From: Nitrospina sp. LS_NOB
GTDB taxonomy: Bacteria > Nitrospinota > Nitrospinia > Nitrospinales > VA-1
Length of the DNA stretch: 64,000 nucleotides
Direction: 5' to 3'
NCBI GenBank assembly: GCA_001542995.1
Contig: LFLA01000021.1
Location: forward strand, 124,001-188,000
Part shown: piece after piece, positions 17,038 through 24,832 of the stretch
Position numbering within the stretch: the first letter of the stretch is position 1
Layout of the letters: every line of letters starts with the position of its first letter
Notes under the pieces: model-generated
What the model was told of the DNA's origin: nothing
Database searches by the model: none
Seen by the model: only the letters and a program-made list of their open reading frames with translations
Translations under genes and position numbers: made by a program

Positions 17038-17298
17038 TTATACTGCGGATGGCACGTTTTCCCCATTTTTTTCCACCTCAACCTCCTCGGTTTGCACAAA
17101 CTGGACTTCCTCAGTCCGAACCGGAGACTGGCCTGCCCCGTGAGCCTTGAGAGCGGCTCTGGCCCCGTCCGAAATACTGACCCGGTCGCGTTGACCCTGA
17201 ATCCGTTTGACAGGATTCATGTTGTTCAATTCTGCAATGCGGGCCTGTCCCTGATAGCTTTTGAAAACCCGGTTGATGGTAACAATTGCAATCTCCAT
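17038..17298 (-). CDS. Small flagellar-cluster protein with FlgM-like motif
   Basis: This 86-residue protein starts MEIAIVTINRVFKSYQ and contains DRVSISDGARAAL, which resembles the start of anti-sigma factor FlgM and of short proteins found near flgN or fliD in flagellar clusters. The rest is polar and probably disordered. It is the last gene of the minus-strand flagellar unit, 17 bases after the FlgN/FliT-like gene, with AAAGGA before the ATG. FlgM function is not established; the sigma-binding C-terminal helices are not clear. Confidence 0.5.
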   Translation of the reverse strand: MEIAIVTINRVFKSYQGQARIAELNNMNPVKRIQGQRDRVSISDGARAALKAHGAGQSPVRTEEVQFVQTEEVEVEKNGENVPSAV

Positions 17299-17315
17299 GA
17301 TTTTTTTCCTTTCAG

Positions 17316-17750
17316 TTAAACGTTTTTAGAAATTTTCGGTTTGATTCTTTTAGATACTCCATAACCTTTTAAAAGTGTCTTTCCACTTTTCACGCCTTTG
17401 ATTTTTTCCAGCACCTCGCTTTTTACGAGGTTGAGTTTTTCCTGACAAACGGTTTCCTGCTCGATAATTTTTTTCAAATCCGCTTCGATACGATTCCCCA
17501 GTTCTTCATTTTCAAGGACCAGCGATTTCCGGCTTGATTCATCCAGTCCATCCAAAATTTCTTCAATTTTTTCATCCGTCTCATTGAGTCCGGCGATCAA
17601 CCCTTCCTTGTCCTCTATAATCAGTGGCAATCTAGAATCATCCTGGTTGTTCACAGCTTCCATTTGCTCGCCCATTTTTTCGAGAAGCCGGGCACAAGTT
17701 TGCTGTTTGTGTTTGAGAAGTTTGACAATTTCTGTTTTTTGTTTATCCAT
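17316..17750 (-). CDS. FlgN/FliT-like flagellar export chaperone
   Basis: The 144-residue product is almost entirely helical with long charged coiled-coil stretches and ends in a basic segment with KGYGV. That is the usual form of FlgN- and FliT-type chaperones that escort hook-associated proteins to the export gate. It lies nine bases after the fliD-like gene, the expected place for fliT. Sequence similarity within these families is low, so the choice between FlgN and FliT is open. Confidence 0.55.
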   Translation of the reverse strand: MDKQKTEIVKLLKHKQQTCARLLEKMGEQMEAVNNQDDSRLPLIIEDKEGLIAGLNETDEKIEEILDGLDESSRKSLVLENEELGNRIEADLKKIIEQETVCQEKLNLVKSEVLEKIKGVKSGKTLLKGYGVSKRIKPKISKNV

Positions 17751-17759
17751 AATTAAAAT

Positions 17760-19208
17760 TCACACCACCGCAATAAGGGTTTGTATTGTGTTTTCTAAAT
17801 TAGCGTTTTCAGTAAACTTGCGAAAATTTTCCGCCAGAACTCTTGGTGATTGGGACTGCACGACAATTTCAGTTTCTTCAATCGCCAACTCACCCAACTC
17901 ATCCCGCAAAATGATAGTCAGCGTTTCTGCCAGAGTGGGAAGGATTCCAGTTTCAGCATTGGTGAACAAGTCAAAAATTTCTACCGTGTTGGAGTCGAGT
18001 CCACGGCGGAACTCTTTTTCATCCAATTCGAAGGTATTGTCCGTCAAGGTGCGGATGCCTATGGAACCCAGTCTTCGCAAAAGGCTCTCATCTCTGTTTT
18101 GAAAAGCCCGGGTAATTCCGGTTTTGGCAGCCTGGACCGCAGAGGTGATCGCGACTTCCTGCGGGTTGTTTTTCTCTGTGTTTGTCACCGAAATGCCGGT
18201 TGCGAACGGGTTTCCCGGCCGCCCCCTCAGCGTGTCTATATTTTCATTGCGTTGATCCAGCTCCCGCGCTCTTGCCTGCGGCTTGAAGGTGAGGTCGTTG
18301 CGGATATCCTGAATGTCCCCGTCGCGTTTAAAAGTCCGCAAGATACCCAGCAGGTCATTAATTTTCGTAATGGAGCTATTGAACTGCCCAACCAGGGTTT
18401 TGATCTGGGCAAAAAATGTTGCGGCATCAATGAAAATATTGATCTGGGCGGCCTTTTCCGAGGCTTGCTTGATGACCAGATCGGTGTCTTCGATCACTCC
18501 TGAAAAAACGTTATTATCACTGGACAACTGTTTCCCATTAATTTCAATTACAGCAGTTTGGGGTTCCTTAATCAGGTTGACTCCGGGGTTAGCTGCATCA
18601 AACTGGATCTCTTTCTGAATCGGGAGCCCCTTGCTGTTTAATTCAAAGAACCCGAGATTTAAAAGAACATCATCGTCATCTCTTAAATCTATGCGGGTGC
18701 GCCCACCCGCCAGCCCAACCAGGACCAACCGGTTATCCTGAATCAGCGCCCGGACTTGGGTCTCAAGGATCCCTCCATCCAAATTACCGTTATCATTGAT
18801 ATCCTCATCCAGATCGATCTCACCATCGCCATCAAGGTCTTCAGCAATAAACACCGCCGGGACAAACTCCAGATTCTCGGTTTGAATGACTTCCAGCACC
18901 CCGTTATTGTTCACATCTTCGGTTTTATCGAGAATCCCGTTACGGTTCTGGTCTTCCCCGAAATTGATTTTGTTTTTCAGTTCGAATAGCGAGTCCGTGG
19001 ATTCGACGGTAATTTTCGTGCCATTGATAAAGAAACTACCCGTCAGGCCCAAGGCTCCCAAAGGAGTGGATTGCTCATCGGAGGCCAGAATCGCCGCTTG
19101 CGACAGGCGAACCGGAGTGATGCGGAAGCTGTTCAGAGGAGCGTCCTTTCCCGCCACGGCCTGCACCAGTTTCGGCCGGGTCGAAAAAGCTGTTTTGGGA
19201 TTCAGCAC
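17760..19208 (-). CDS. fliD: FliD-like flagellar hook-associated protein with EF-hand loops
   Basis: The order of elements matches FliD (filament cap): an N-terminal segment FRITPVRLSQAA, an INGT...LFELKNKIN block, a central AVIEINGKQLSSDNNVFSGVI segment typical of the hook-IN motif, and a C-terminal GSIGIRTLTDNTFELDEKEF region. Unusually, two canonical calcium-binding EF-hand loops are inserted at residues 86-97 (D-N-N-G-D-E pattern) and 124-135 (DLDGDGEIDLDE), each trailed by a second D-x-N-x-NG half. The ATG used is internal: in-frame codons QTVSDLLADN precede it and connect, after a one-base shift near 19238, to the upstream ORF. The gene is therefore either split by a frameshift or contains a sequencing error. 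Confidence 0.6.
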   Translation of the reverse strand: MLNPKTAFSTRPKLVQAVAGKDAPLNSFRITPVRLSQAAILASDEQSTPLGALGLTGSFFINGTKITVESTDSLFELKNKINFGEDQNRNGILDKTEDVNNNGVLEVIQTENLEFVPAVFIAEDLDGDGEIDLDEDINDNGNLDGGILETQVRALIQDNRLVLVGLAGGRTRIDLRDDDDVLLNLGFFELNSKGLPIQKEIQFDAANPGVNLIKEPQTAVIEINGKQLSSDNNVFSGVIEDTDLVIKQASEKAAQINIFIDAATFFAQIKTLVGQFNSSITKINDLLGILRTFKRDGDIQDIRNDLTFKPQARARELDQRNENIDTLRGRPGNPFATGISVTNTEKNNPQEVAITSAVQAAKTGITRAFQNRDESLLRRLGSIGIRTLTDNTFELDEKEFRRGLDSNTVEIFDLFTNAETGILPTLAETLTIILRDELGELAIEETEIVVQSQSPRVLAENFRKFTENANLENTIQTLIAVV

Positions 19209-19555
19209 ATTGTCGGCAAGCAGGTCTGAAACAGTTTGCCCAGCTTGAGCAGGGTGAACCGCTCCTTTTTTGCTAGATCATCAATGATGGGGACTTTTCT
19301 GAACCTGGCCTGACTGGAAAGCAGGGCAATGGTATCCGCGACCCGAAAAGCAGCCAGAGGGCCGGTCGCCTCAAGATTGGGCGCCTTTCTGGTATTGATA
19401 AATGTGGAATCAAACAGGATGTTCCGCTTGGTCTCTCGTAGGCCGCCGGAACGGTTTATGGTATCGCGGGCAATACGGACATCGAGGTCATTGCTGGTTG
19501 AACGGGTGGAATTGAGAGGGGAAAAAGAGGGACTGACGTTGTTGAGAATCTGCAC
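19202..19555 (-). CDS. N-terminal part of the FliD-like gene, separated by a frameshift
   Basis: This 117-residue frame overlaps the fliD-like ORF and reads sensibly up to KKERFTLLKLG. It then gives ten out-of-place residues and stops, whereas moving one base at the GCCC run (19238-19241) continues into QTVSDLLADNVLNPKT. The protein does not show the standard FliD N-terminus, but its position and continuity suggest that the two ORFs were one gene of about 600 codons. Confidence 0.5.
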   Translation of the reverse strand: MQILNNVSPSFSPLNSTRSTSNDLDVRIARDTINRSGGLRETKRNILFDSTFINTRKAPNLEATGPLAAFRVADTIALLSSQARFRKVPIIDDLAKKERFTLLKLGKLFQTCLPTMC

Positions 19556-19933
19556 GATTTTTTCCGGTCTGGCGCAGAAAACCCCATTACGCCATTAAAG
19601 TGTTTAGTCGAATATGTCGATAAACACATCAAGACGGAATCGCGCTACTAAACCGGAAAAAATAAAACGCCCGCTTCGTCGGTGCTGCGTGCAACCACCT
19701 CGGGCGGACTTTCGCCATCAGGCCAAAGGCCAGCTCGACGTGACAAAGGCCCCAAAAAGGGCTTCAAGTTGAAAACCGAACCTTCGAGAACTATTGGACC
19801 AAGCCGCAAACCATGCCAATAATTTTTGAGATCCTCTTCAATGCGATAGGGGTTATCCCGGTTACAGCTTGTCTCCTCTTGATGAGTTGCCCTATTAAGG
19901 CCCAAACAGCATGCCGCTGGCGGGGCGGTTCGT

Positions 19934-20375
19934 TCAAATCAAATCACTGATATTCTGCCCACGCTCGGTTTCCACAGCCGACGCATCGGACTCATCCCTC
20001 AACTCAGAAGGTCGCGGACCCCGTAACGGATTGGTATCCAGACCTTCCTGTATCGGTTCTACAGGGGTCTCGATCGGCTCAATCTCTGCTCAGGCGTGTC
20101 AATCGCAGGTTCATTTCTGACCCTATCTGCTTCGTCATCCGCCCTTGCTTCATTAGCCTGCTCCTGAATTTGGGCCTCACTTGCCCGGACCCTATTTTCC
20201 TGCAATTCGGCCTGCTGGGTCTCATCTGGCCTTGGAGTATCAGGCGCTATAATTTGTTCAAGACCCTCACGACCCTCAGGCCCTGTCCCTTCTCCCGGCA
20301 GTTCCTGAATGGTGGGTTCGTCTAGCCCTTGGTTGGTAACGGTTTCCTGCTCAACCGAAACCGGTCCGGCTTACA
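19934..20375 (-). pseudogene. Broken Gln/Glu/Pro-rich gene fragment facing the flagellin remnant
   Basis: Translating the minus strand gives a continuous low-complexity acidic protein from about 20375 (starting after a TAA) to about 20080. After a one-base shift it continues through PIETPVEPIQEG, GPRPSELRDES and ISDLI to a TGA at 19934. Both halves share the same acidic, proline-rich style, so they are probably one decayed gene. Its front end overlaps the beginning of the flagellin remnant on the other strand, marking a rearrangement junction. No family recognised. Confidence 0.35.
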
Positions 20376-21147
20376 GAGTTCTTTGGAACGCATCTCCTCA
20401 GGCCGAAGACTGAACAGGGCAAGTACCGACCCTGCCGCAAGCGCGTTATCGGCTCTGCTACGATCAGACATCAGCGCCCTGATCCAATCTGTCAGTAATG
20501 TCGAATCGGGTGCCAATTTCGTCCGCACCGCAGAAGGCGGACTGGCCGGAGTCGCCGACCTGGTAAACCGGGGGCGGGAACTGGCCATACAATCCAGTAA
20601 TGGAACTTTGAACGATTCCCAAAGGCAGGCGTTGGATCAGGAGTTGAGTTAAATCAAAAGCGAAATCGACTGCATCACAGGTACCTTGCAATTCAACAAC
20701 CGAAACCTGTTGGACGGGTCCCTGGGACAAAACGCCGACCCGTTCAATATTCAGGCAGGCGCAGGATCGGGACCAGACAACCAGATCAGTCTCAATATAG
20801 TGGAAAGCGCCAGCACCCAATCTCTAGGAATTTCTAACTCCGATATTTCGACCGCCCAAGGCGCGTTGCAGGCAATGGACGATTTTGAACAGGCTTCGCA
20901 AACTCTGACTGCCGCCCGAGGACGAGTGGGCGCTGTCGGCAACCGCTTGGTCAGCACCGCTAACAGCTTGAATATTCAAATAGAAAACCTGACCCGGAGC
21001 GAATCCGGCCTGGCCGATACCGACCTCGCCGGAGAGGTCACCATCCTCCAGCAAGGGTTACTGAGGTTTGAAACCTCCATCCGATCCCTCGTCTCCCAAC
21101 TGCAAAACGAACAAAGCCGATCCCGCCTGCTCGATTTTACAATTTGA
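20329..21147 (+). pseudogene. fliC: Flagellin remnant with in-frame stop
   Basis: The plus-strand frame carries both conserved flagellin ends. The N-terminal domain shows SLERISSGRRLNRASTDPAA, then RTAEGGLAGVADLVNRGRELAIQS and DSQRQALDQEL. The C-terminal domain shows AAGRGRVGAVGNRLVS-type and LNIQIENLTRSES segments and the terminal LL.F.I.. helix. A TAA at 20650-20652 interrupts the same frame inside the N-terminal helix, and reading resumes with IKSEIDCITGTLQFNNRNLL. The first 15 or so family residues are missing and an in-frame TAG lies two codons before the frame opens. The variable central domain is very short. Filament formation from this copy is unlikely. Confidence 0.8.
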
Positions 21148-21284
21148 TCTCTAGCTAGAGAGGGTACTAAAAGAGTGCTCTTGGCTTTAGGGGCTTGACC
21201 CCCCTACCCTGAAATGATATTAAATACTTTCCTTAAGAGAAGTATCCTTAAAATTTATGGTCGGTAGAATTTGGAGAGCAACCT

Positions 21285-21485
21285 ATGGAAGTCAATGAAA
21301 TTAGAGTGGAGATCAGAAAACATCACGTGACTCCCGGGGTCAATGTACTGGATCTTGTCATTGACGCCGATGGGGAACAAATCCGCAGGCAAACCCAACA
21401 TAAAGACGATGACAAAGCTTTCGAGAAATTTGTCAAAGATATCACCAAAGTCGCACAAGAACTCGCCAACGCCCGCATCGAATAG
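21285..21485 (+). CDS. Small acidic protein of unknown function
   Basis: A good ribosome binding site (GGAGAG six bases before the ATG) precedes a 66-residue protein with a short beta-like start (EIRVEIRKHHVTPGVNVLDLVID) and a charged helical end. It lies between the flagellin remnant and the sigma-54 activator. No family recognised; FlaG was considered but does not match. Confidence 0.55.
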   Translation: MEVNEIRVEIRKHHVTPGVNVLDLVIDADGEQIRRQTQHKDDDKAFEKFVKDITKVAQELANARIE

Positions 21486-21527
21486 TCCCTTAGCAGGGGG
21501 AAGCTGTGATACTCCCAACATTAGCCT

Positions 21528-21577
21528 CATGCCCCGTAGTAGGGGATCACCGCCCCATTGAGTCCAGCGTCACGCTG
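21528..21577. repeat. Palindromic modules at the 3' end of the sigma-54 activator gene
   Basis: A CATGCCCC...GGGG module (about 21528-21547) and a CCAGCG-TCA-CGCTGG hairpin (21563-21577) lie between convergent genes. The second matches the copy near 4483-4497. Confidence 0.6.
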
Positions 21578-21581
21578 GCGC

Positions 21582-22634
21582 CTAGGAGGGGTTGGTGATT
21601 TTTAGTTTTTTGAGTTTTTCGACCAGGGTGGTGCGGTTGAGGTTCAACAAAGTGGCCGCCTTGTTTTTGACCCAACCGGTTTTTTCCAACGCTTCGATGA
21701 GAAGTTCCTTCTCAAATTCTTCCACCAGTTTTTTCAGGTTGATGCCTTCATCGGGGATGCCTACATGGAAGGATTGCTTGAGCGACTGTTGCAAAATCTG
21801 GGCGGGATTCCCTTCCGGCTGTGATTCTTCAGCAAGAGGAGTCCACTTTTCTCTGGGGACTTCACCCAGAACTTTATCCGGCAAATCTCTTGGGGTGATG
21901 GTAGAGCCGATACTCAGCACAACCATTCGTTCAACGAAATTCGCCAACTCACGAATATTTCCAGGCCAGGAATAGTTCACCAATGCGTTCATCGTTTCAT
22001 CACTAATGGTTTTAGGGCTGCCCGACCCATTGCACTGTGCGAGAAAATGCTGGGCCAAAAGCGGGATGTCTGTTTTCCGATCACGCAACGGGGGAAGGTT
22101 GAGGGGAATGATGTTGAGCCGGTAAAACAGGTCCTCCCGGAACCGCCCTTCTTCAATCGCAACTTCCAGATTCTGATGCGTGGCGGCGATCACCCGGATG
22201 TCAATCGGTGTGGACTTGGTGCTGCCAATGCGGTCGATCTCCCTTTCCGCTAGAACTCTTAACAACTTCACTTGCAAGGTCGGAGGCATGTCGCTGATTT
22301 CATCGAGAAAAACGGTTCCCTGATTCGCCAGTTCCAGCCGACCGATACGGGTATTCACAGCGCCCGTGAACGAGCCTTTTTCATAACCAAATAATTCACT
22401 CTCCAACAAGTCATGAGGAATAGCGGCACAGTTGACGGCAATGAAAGGTTTGGAGGCGCGCGGACTGTTTAAATGTAACGCCCGGGCAATCAGTTCCTTT
22501 CCCGTTCCACTTTCACCATAAATCATCACGGTGCTTTGCGAACCTGCGGCCCGGCCCACAATGTCAAAAACCTCGCGAATCTGTGGGCTATCACCAATAA
22601 TGCTGAAACTGTCTGTGTCGAGTTTTATCTTCAT
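21582..22634 (-). CDS. Sigma-54-dependent activator, FleQ/FlrA-like, without receiver domain
   Basis: A 350-residue protein begins directly with a sigma-54 interaction AAA+ domain: [15 protein letters not shown] (Walker A), [14 protein letters not shown] with the sigma-54 contact loop, [12 protein letters not shown] (Walker B) and an arginine-finger region [12 protein letters not shown]-terminal Fis-type helix-turn-helix (residues about 305-348, [22 protein letters not shown]) binds enhancers. The start at 22634 avoids nine doubtful residues. The last helix and the location beside flagellar genes are what one expects of a FleQ/FlrA-class master regulator, though no N-terminal FleQ domain exists. 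It appears intact while its presumed target genes are broken. Confidence 0.85.
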   Translation of the reverse strand: MKIKLDTDSFSIIGDSPQIREVFDIVGRAAGSQSTVMIYGESGTGKELIARALHLNSPRASKPFIAVNCAAIPHDLLESELFGYEKGSFTGAVNTRIGRLELANQGTVFLDEISDMPPTLQVKLLRVLAEREIDRIGSTKSTPIDIRVIAATHQNLEVAIEEGRFREDLFYRLNIIPLNLPPLRDRKTDIPLLAQHFLAQCNGSGSPKTISDETMNALVNYSWPGNIRELANFVERMVVLSIGSTITPRDLPDKVLGEVPREKWTPLAEESQPEGNPAQILQQSLKQSFHVGIPDEGINLKKLVEEFEKELLIEALEKTGWVKNKAATLLNLNRTTLVEKLKKLKITNPS

Positions 22635-22796
22635 AACAGGCCCCATTATAACCAAAACCACAAAACTGTCAAATTTTTCAATATATTATGAGGGTCTCGG
22701 CGATAGCAAAAAACGTCAAACATCCAACATTGGCCCAAAAACCGTTGATTTTAAAAGAAACACCATTTGATGGATTGTTTGACGTGGGCCGTCTGG

Positions 22797-23192
22797 CTAC
22801 TGATCATAAGGCACGACATTCTCGTGCTCATTGGGGTCGTTACGCAAAACGATGGCCAGGGCCGGTTCGCTGTCGGAGAGGTTCACCGGTTTATGCGGCA
22901 CCCCGGGAGGGATGAAAACAAAGTCGCCCTCTTCATTGATCACCGATTCTTGCAGGTTTTCACCAAACTGTGTTTCCACCCTGCCCTTCAGTAAATAAAT
23001 CGCCGTTTCAAAATCCTTATGGTAATGCGCTTTGGGCGACCCGCCCGGAGGAATCACCACCAGGTTCATCGACAGTCCCACCGCCCCAACCGTTTCTGTG
23101 GAGATGCCGACATAATAGGGCAGGTTCTGTTTGGTCGCAATCGTTTGATCGGGACGCACCGTAATAACTTTTTTGCTTAAGTCCAGACTCAT
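22797..23192 (-). CDS. Single-domain cupin protein
   Basis: One beta-barrel cupin in 131 residues has motif 1 PGGSPKAHYHKDFETAIYLL (His56, His58, Glu62 as metal ligands) and motif 2 GDFVFIPPGVPHKPVN (His100). This resembles small cupins annotated as sugar-isomerase-like or dioxygenase-like proteins; substrate unknown. It is transcribed towards a palindromic repeat element and separated from the Rieske-like gene by that element. Confidence 0.85.
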   Translation of the reverse strand: MSLDLSKKVITVRPDQTIATKQNLPYYVGISTETVGAVGLSMNLVVIPPGGSPKAHYHKDFETAIYLLKGRVETQFGENLQESVINEEGDFVFIPPGVPHKPVNLSDSEPALAIVLRNDPNEHENVVPYDQ

Positions 23193-23202
23193 GACGCACC
23201 TC

Positions 23203-23413
23203 CCACTCGGCGTGGGGCCAGAGGGTAATGACTCGTTAAGCCACCAAAACTCTTTGCCCGATAAATAAAGATATTATAATTAGCCTGCGGAGGTTCTCCG
23301 CTTAAAAAGAATCCATATTTTACCCCCACTAGTACCCCTTCGGGTCACGAAGGCAAAGGTCTAATATCACAAGCAAGCGAACGCATGCCGCGCTCTGGCC
23401 CCACGCCCAGTGG
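23203..23413. repeat. REPIN-like element with inverted terminal palindromes
   Basis: CCACTCGGCGTGGGGCCA at 23203-23220 and its inverted counterpart GGCCCCACGCCCAGTGG at 23397-23413 bound about 211 bases that also contain a GCGGAGGTTCTCCGC hairpin (23287-23301) and a CCCCTTCGGGT module near 23335. It is one of the two clearest copies with both ends. The right end supplies the stop region of the Rieske-like gene. Confidence 0.65.
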
Positions 23414-23737
23414 CTAGATCTCGATGTAGAGGCCGTCTTCTTCGATGGCAACTTTGTAGGTGGGGGTGGTGTCGGAGCGGTTGAATTTGCAATATCCTTT
23501 TCTAATATTCCAGCCGCATTCCTCTTTACCGCAGAAAGCAAACATTCCCTTCAACACACCCAGTCCTAGACTGCCTTCGCAACAGCGACACTGGTCGGTG
23601 AGGCAATAAAATTTGCCTTCGACCTGAAACAACGCGAGAACGTAGTCGATCTCTGTATAAAGGTGCTTAAAATGAATTTGTTTGCCGGTCCCTTCTGGCG
23701 GGGCATCGCTGAGCTCTGAAAGCTTGAGTTTAGACAT
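23414..23737 (-). CDS. Rieske-fold ferredoxin-like protein with Cys in place of His ligands
   Basis: The 107-residue product follows the Rieske domain pattern (strand VLALFQVEGKFYCL, then CxCCEGSLGLGVL, then AFCGKEECGWNIRKG). The two His ligands of the canonical C-x-H...C-x2-H are absent. Positions are Cys50-x-Cys52 and Cys69-x4-Cys74, with extra Cys at 45, 53 and 83. It may therefore hold an all-cysteinyl cluster or another metal rather than a Rieske [2Fe-2S] centre. It lies three bases after the ORF at 23740 and is probably co-translated with it. Redox role is inferred only from the fold. Confidence 0.65.
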   Translation of the reverse strand: MSKLKLSELSDAPPEGTGKQIHFKHLYTEIDYVLALFQVEGKFYCLTDQCRCCEGSLGLGVLKGMFAFCGKEECGWNIRKGYCKFNRSDTTPTYKVAIEEDGLYIEI

Positions 23738-23739
23738 GA

Positions 23740-24012
23740 TCAGTCCTGAGGCAGGTAGGGACCGAAACGGTCACGGTAATATTTTTCCAGGTCCCAGCGG
23801 AACCTTCCCTTCAGGTGAGAGAGGTCTTCGGCGACCTGGTGGTCAAACGCCACATAATCCTGTGATTTTTTCTCGACGTCCTCTTCCCTTTTGACATTAG
23901 GGTCTAAATAGGAGTCGCCCAACGCCGAAGTCCCTACAATGAGCTTCTGGCCTTTTTTAATCCACTGGCCCAGCATGAGCCTTTCTTCATCTGTTCCTGG
24001 TTCTATTGGCAT
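23740..24012 (-). CDS. Conserved-looking hypothetical protein upstream of the Rieske-like gene
   Basis: A soluble 90-residue protein, AAGGAA eleven bases before its ATG, rich in Asp/Lys/Arg with aromatic residues near the end (FRWDLEKYYRDRFGPYLP). No family recognised. Operonic with the Rieske-like gene. Confidence 0.6.
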   Translation of the reverse strand: MPIEPGTDEERLMLGQWIKKGQKLIVGTSALGDSYLDPNVKREEDVEKKSQDYVAFDHQVAEDLSHLKGRFRWDLEKYYRDRFGPYLPQD

Positions 24013-24159
24013 AACAACATTTCCTTGGGGGAAAGCAAACTGTTGATTTATTTTAACCCCCTAAATCGCACCGAACAAAACGTATTCCTATTTGTTCGAG
24101 TTATCAAGGGGAAGGGCTTATTCATCAGCCGAGACAAACCCTCTGCCAGCTAAATCTAG

Positions 24160-24200
24160 CTATTGCTCATTGGCCCCACGCCGCGTGGCGGCGAGTGGTT
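24160..24200. repeat. Right-end palindromic module
   Basis: CTAGCTATTGCTCATTGGCCCCACGCC then GTGG: the inverted form of the element end, preceded by the AGCTATTGCT subterminal motif. The remaining spacer (24013-24294) shows nothing else certain. Confidence 0.6.
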
Positions 24201-24294
24201 GCATTGTGAGGGCGCAATAAGGTAGCATAAGTACCGATCCATTATCAATTTTGTCGTTAACACCGTTAATTTTTTAGAAAGTTAGAGGAGATTT

Positions 24295-24825
24295 ATGTCG
24301 TCAGAACAGCAAGCGGAAAAAACTGCGGAAGAGCATTTTAATGATGGCCTGGCATTCAGCAAGCTGGGTGATGACCGCAGAACTTTCGAATCTTACAAGA
24401 AGGCTATTGAGCTCGACCCCGACCATTTTCTGGCCCATTTCAATATTGGAATACGTTACGGAAAACTGCGGATGAACCTGGAGGCCGCGCAATCCTTTCG
24501 CGAAGCGTTGCGTTTAAAACCCGAGGCTCCGATGGTTCATTACAGCCTGGCCGTGGTCAGCAATTTCATCGGCGAGATGGAAGAAGCCTTCAAGCATTAT
24601 AAAGAAGCCCTTCGCATCAACCCGGATTTCGGCAGAGCCCACAGTAACATTGCCATGCTCTATTATGGAATCAAGTCCGGTAAAGAAACCATTCATCATC
24701 TTGCCAGGGCGGCGGAACTTTTTAAGGAGACAGGAGATGAGTTTATGGAAAAAAATGCCCGCGACCTCATTCAGGAATGCGGCAGTGAGTTCAAGCTGAC
24801 CCCTGAAGACTGCCAGACTCTCTAA
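24295..24825 (+). CDS. TPR repeat protein
   Basis: Three consecutive 34-residue tetratricopeptide repeats occupy residues about 11-112 (A-F-Y-A-E-D-P spacing, with KAIELDP, EALRLKPEA and EALRINPDF), followed by a helical C-terminus. No signal peptide, so cytosolic. TPR domains mediate protein binding. AGAGGAG lies before the ATG, and the Lpd-like gene follows after eight bases. Confidence 0.85.
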   Translation: MSSEQQAEKTAEEHFNDGLAFSKLGDDRRTFESYKKAIELDPDHFLAHFNIGIRYGKLRMNLEAAQSFREALRLKPEAPMVHYSLAVVSNFIGEMEEAFKHYKEALRINPDFGRAHSNIAMLYYGIKSGKETIHHLARAAELFKETGDEFMEKNARDLIQECGSEFKLTPEDCQTL

Positions 24826-24832
24826 GATTTAT

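Noticed and set aside
19648-19905. 85-codon minus-strand ORF between the FliD-like gene and the acidic gene fragment
   Set aside because: TTG start, no ribosome binding site and no recognisable similarity; it may be part of the decayed region but cannot be supported as a gene.
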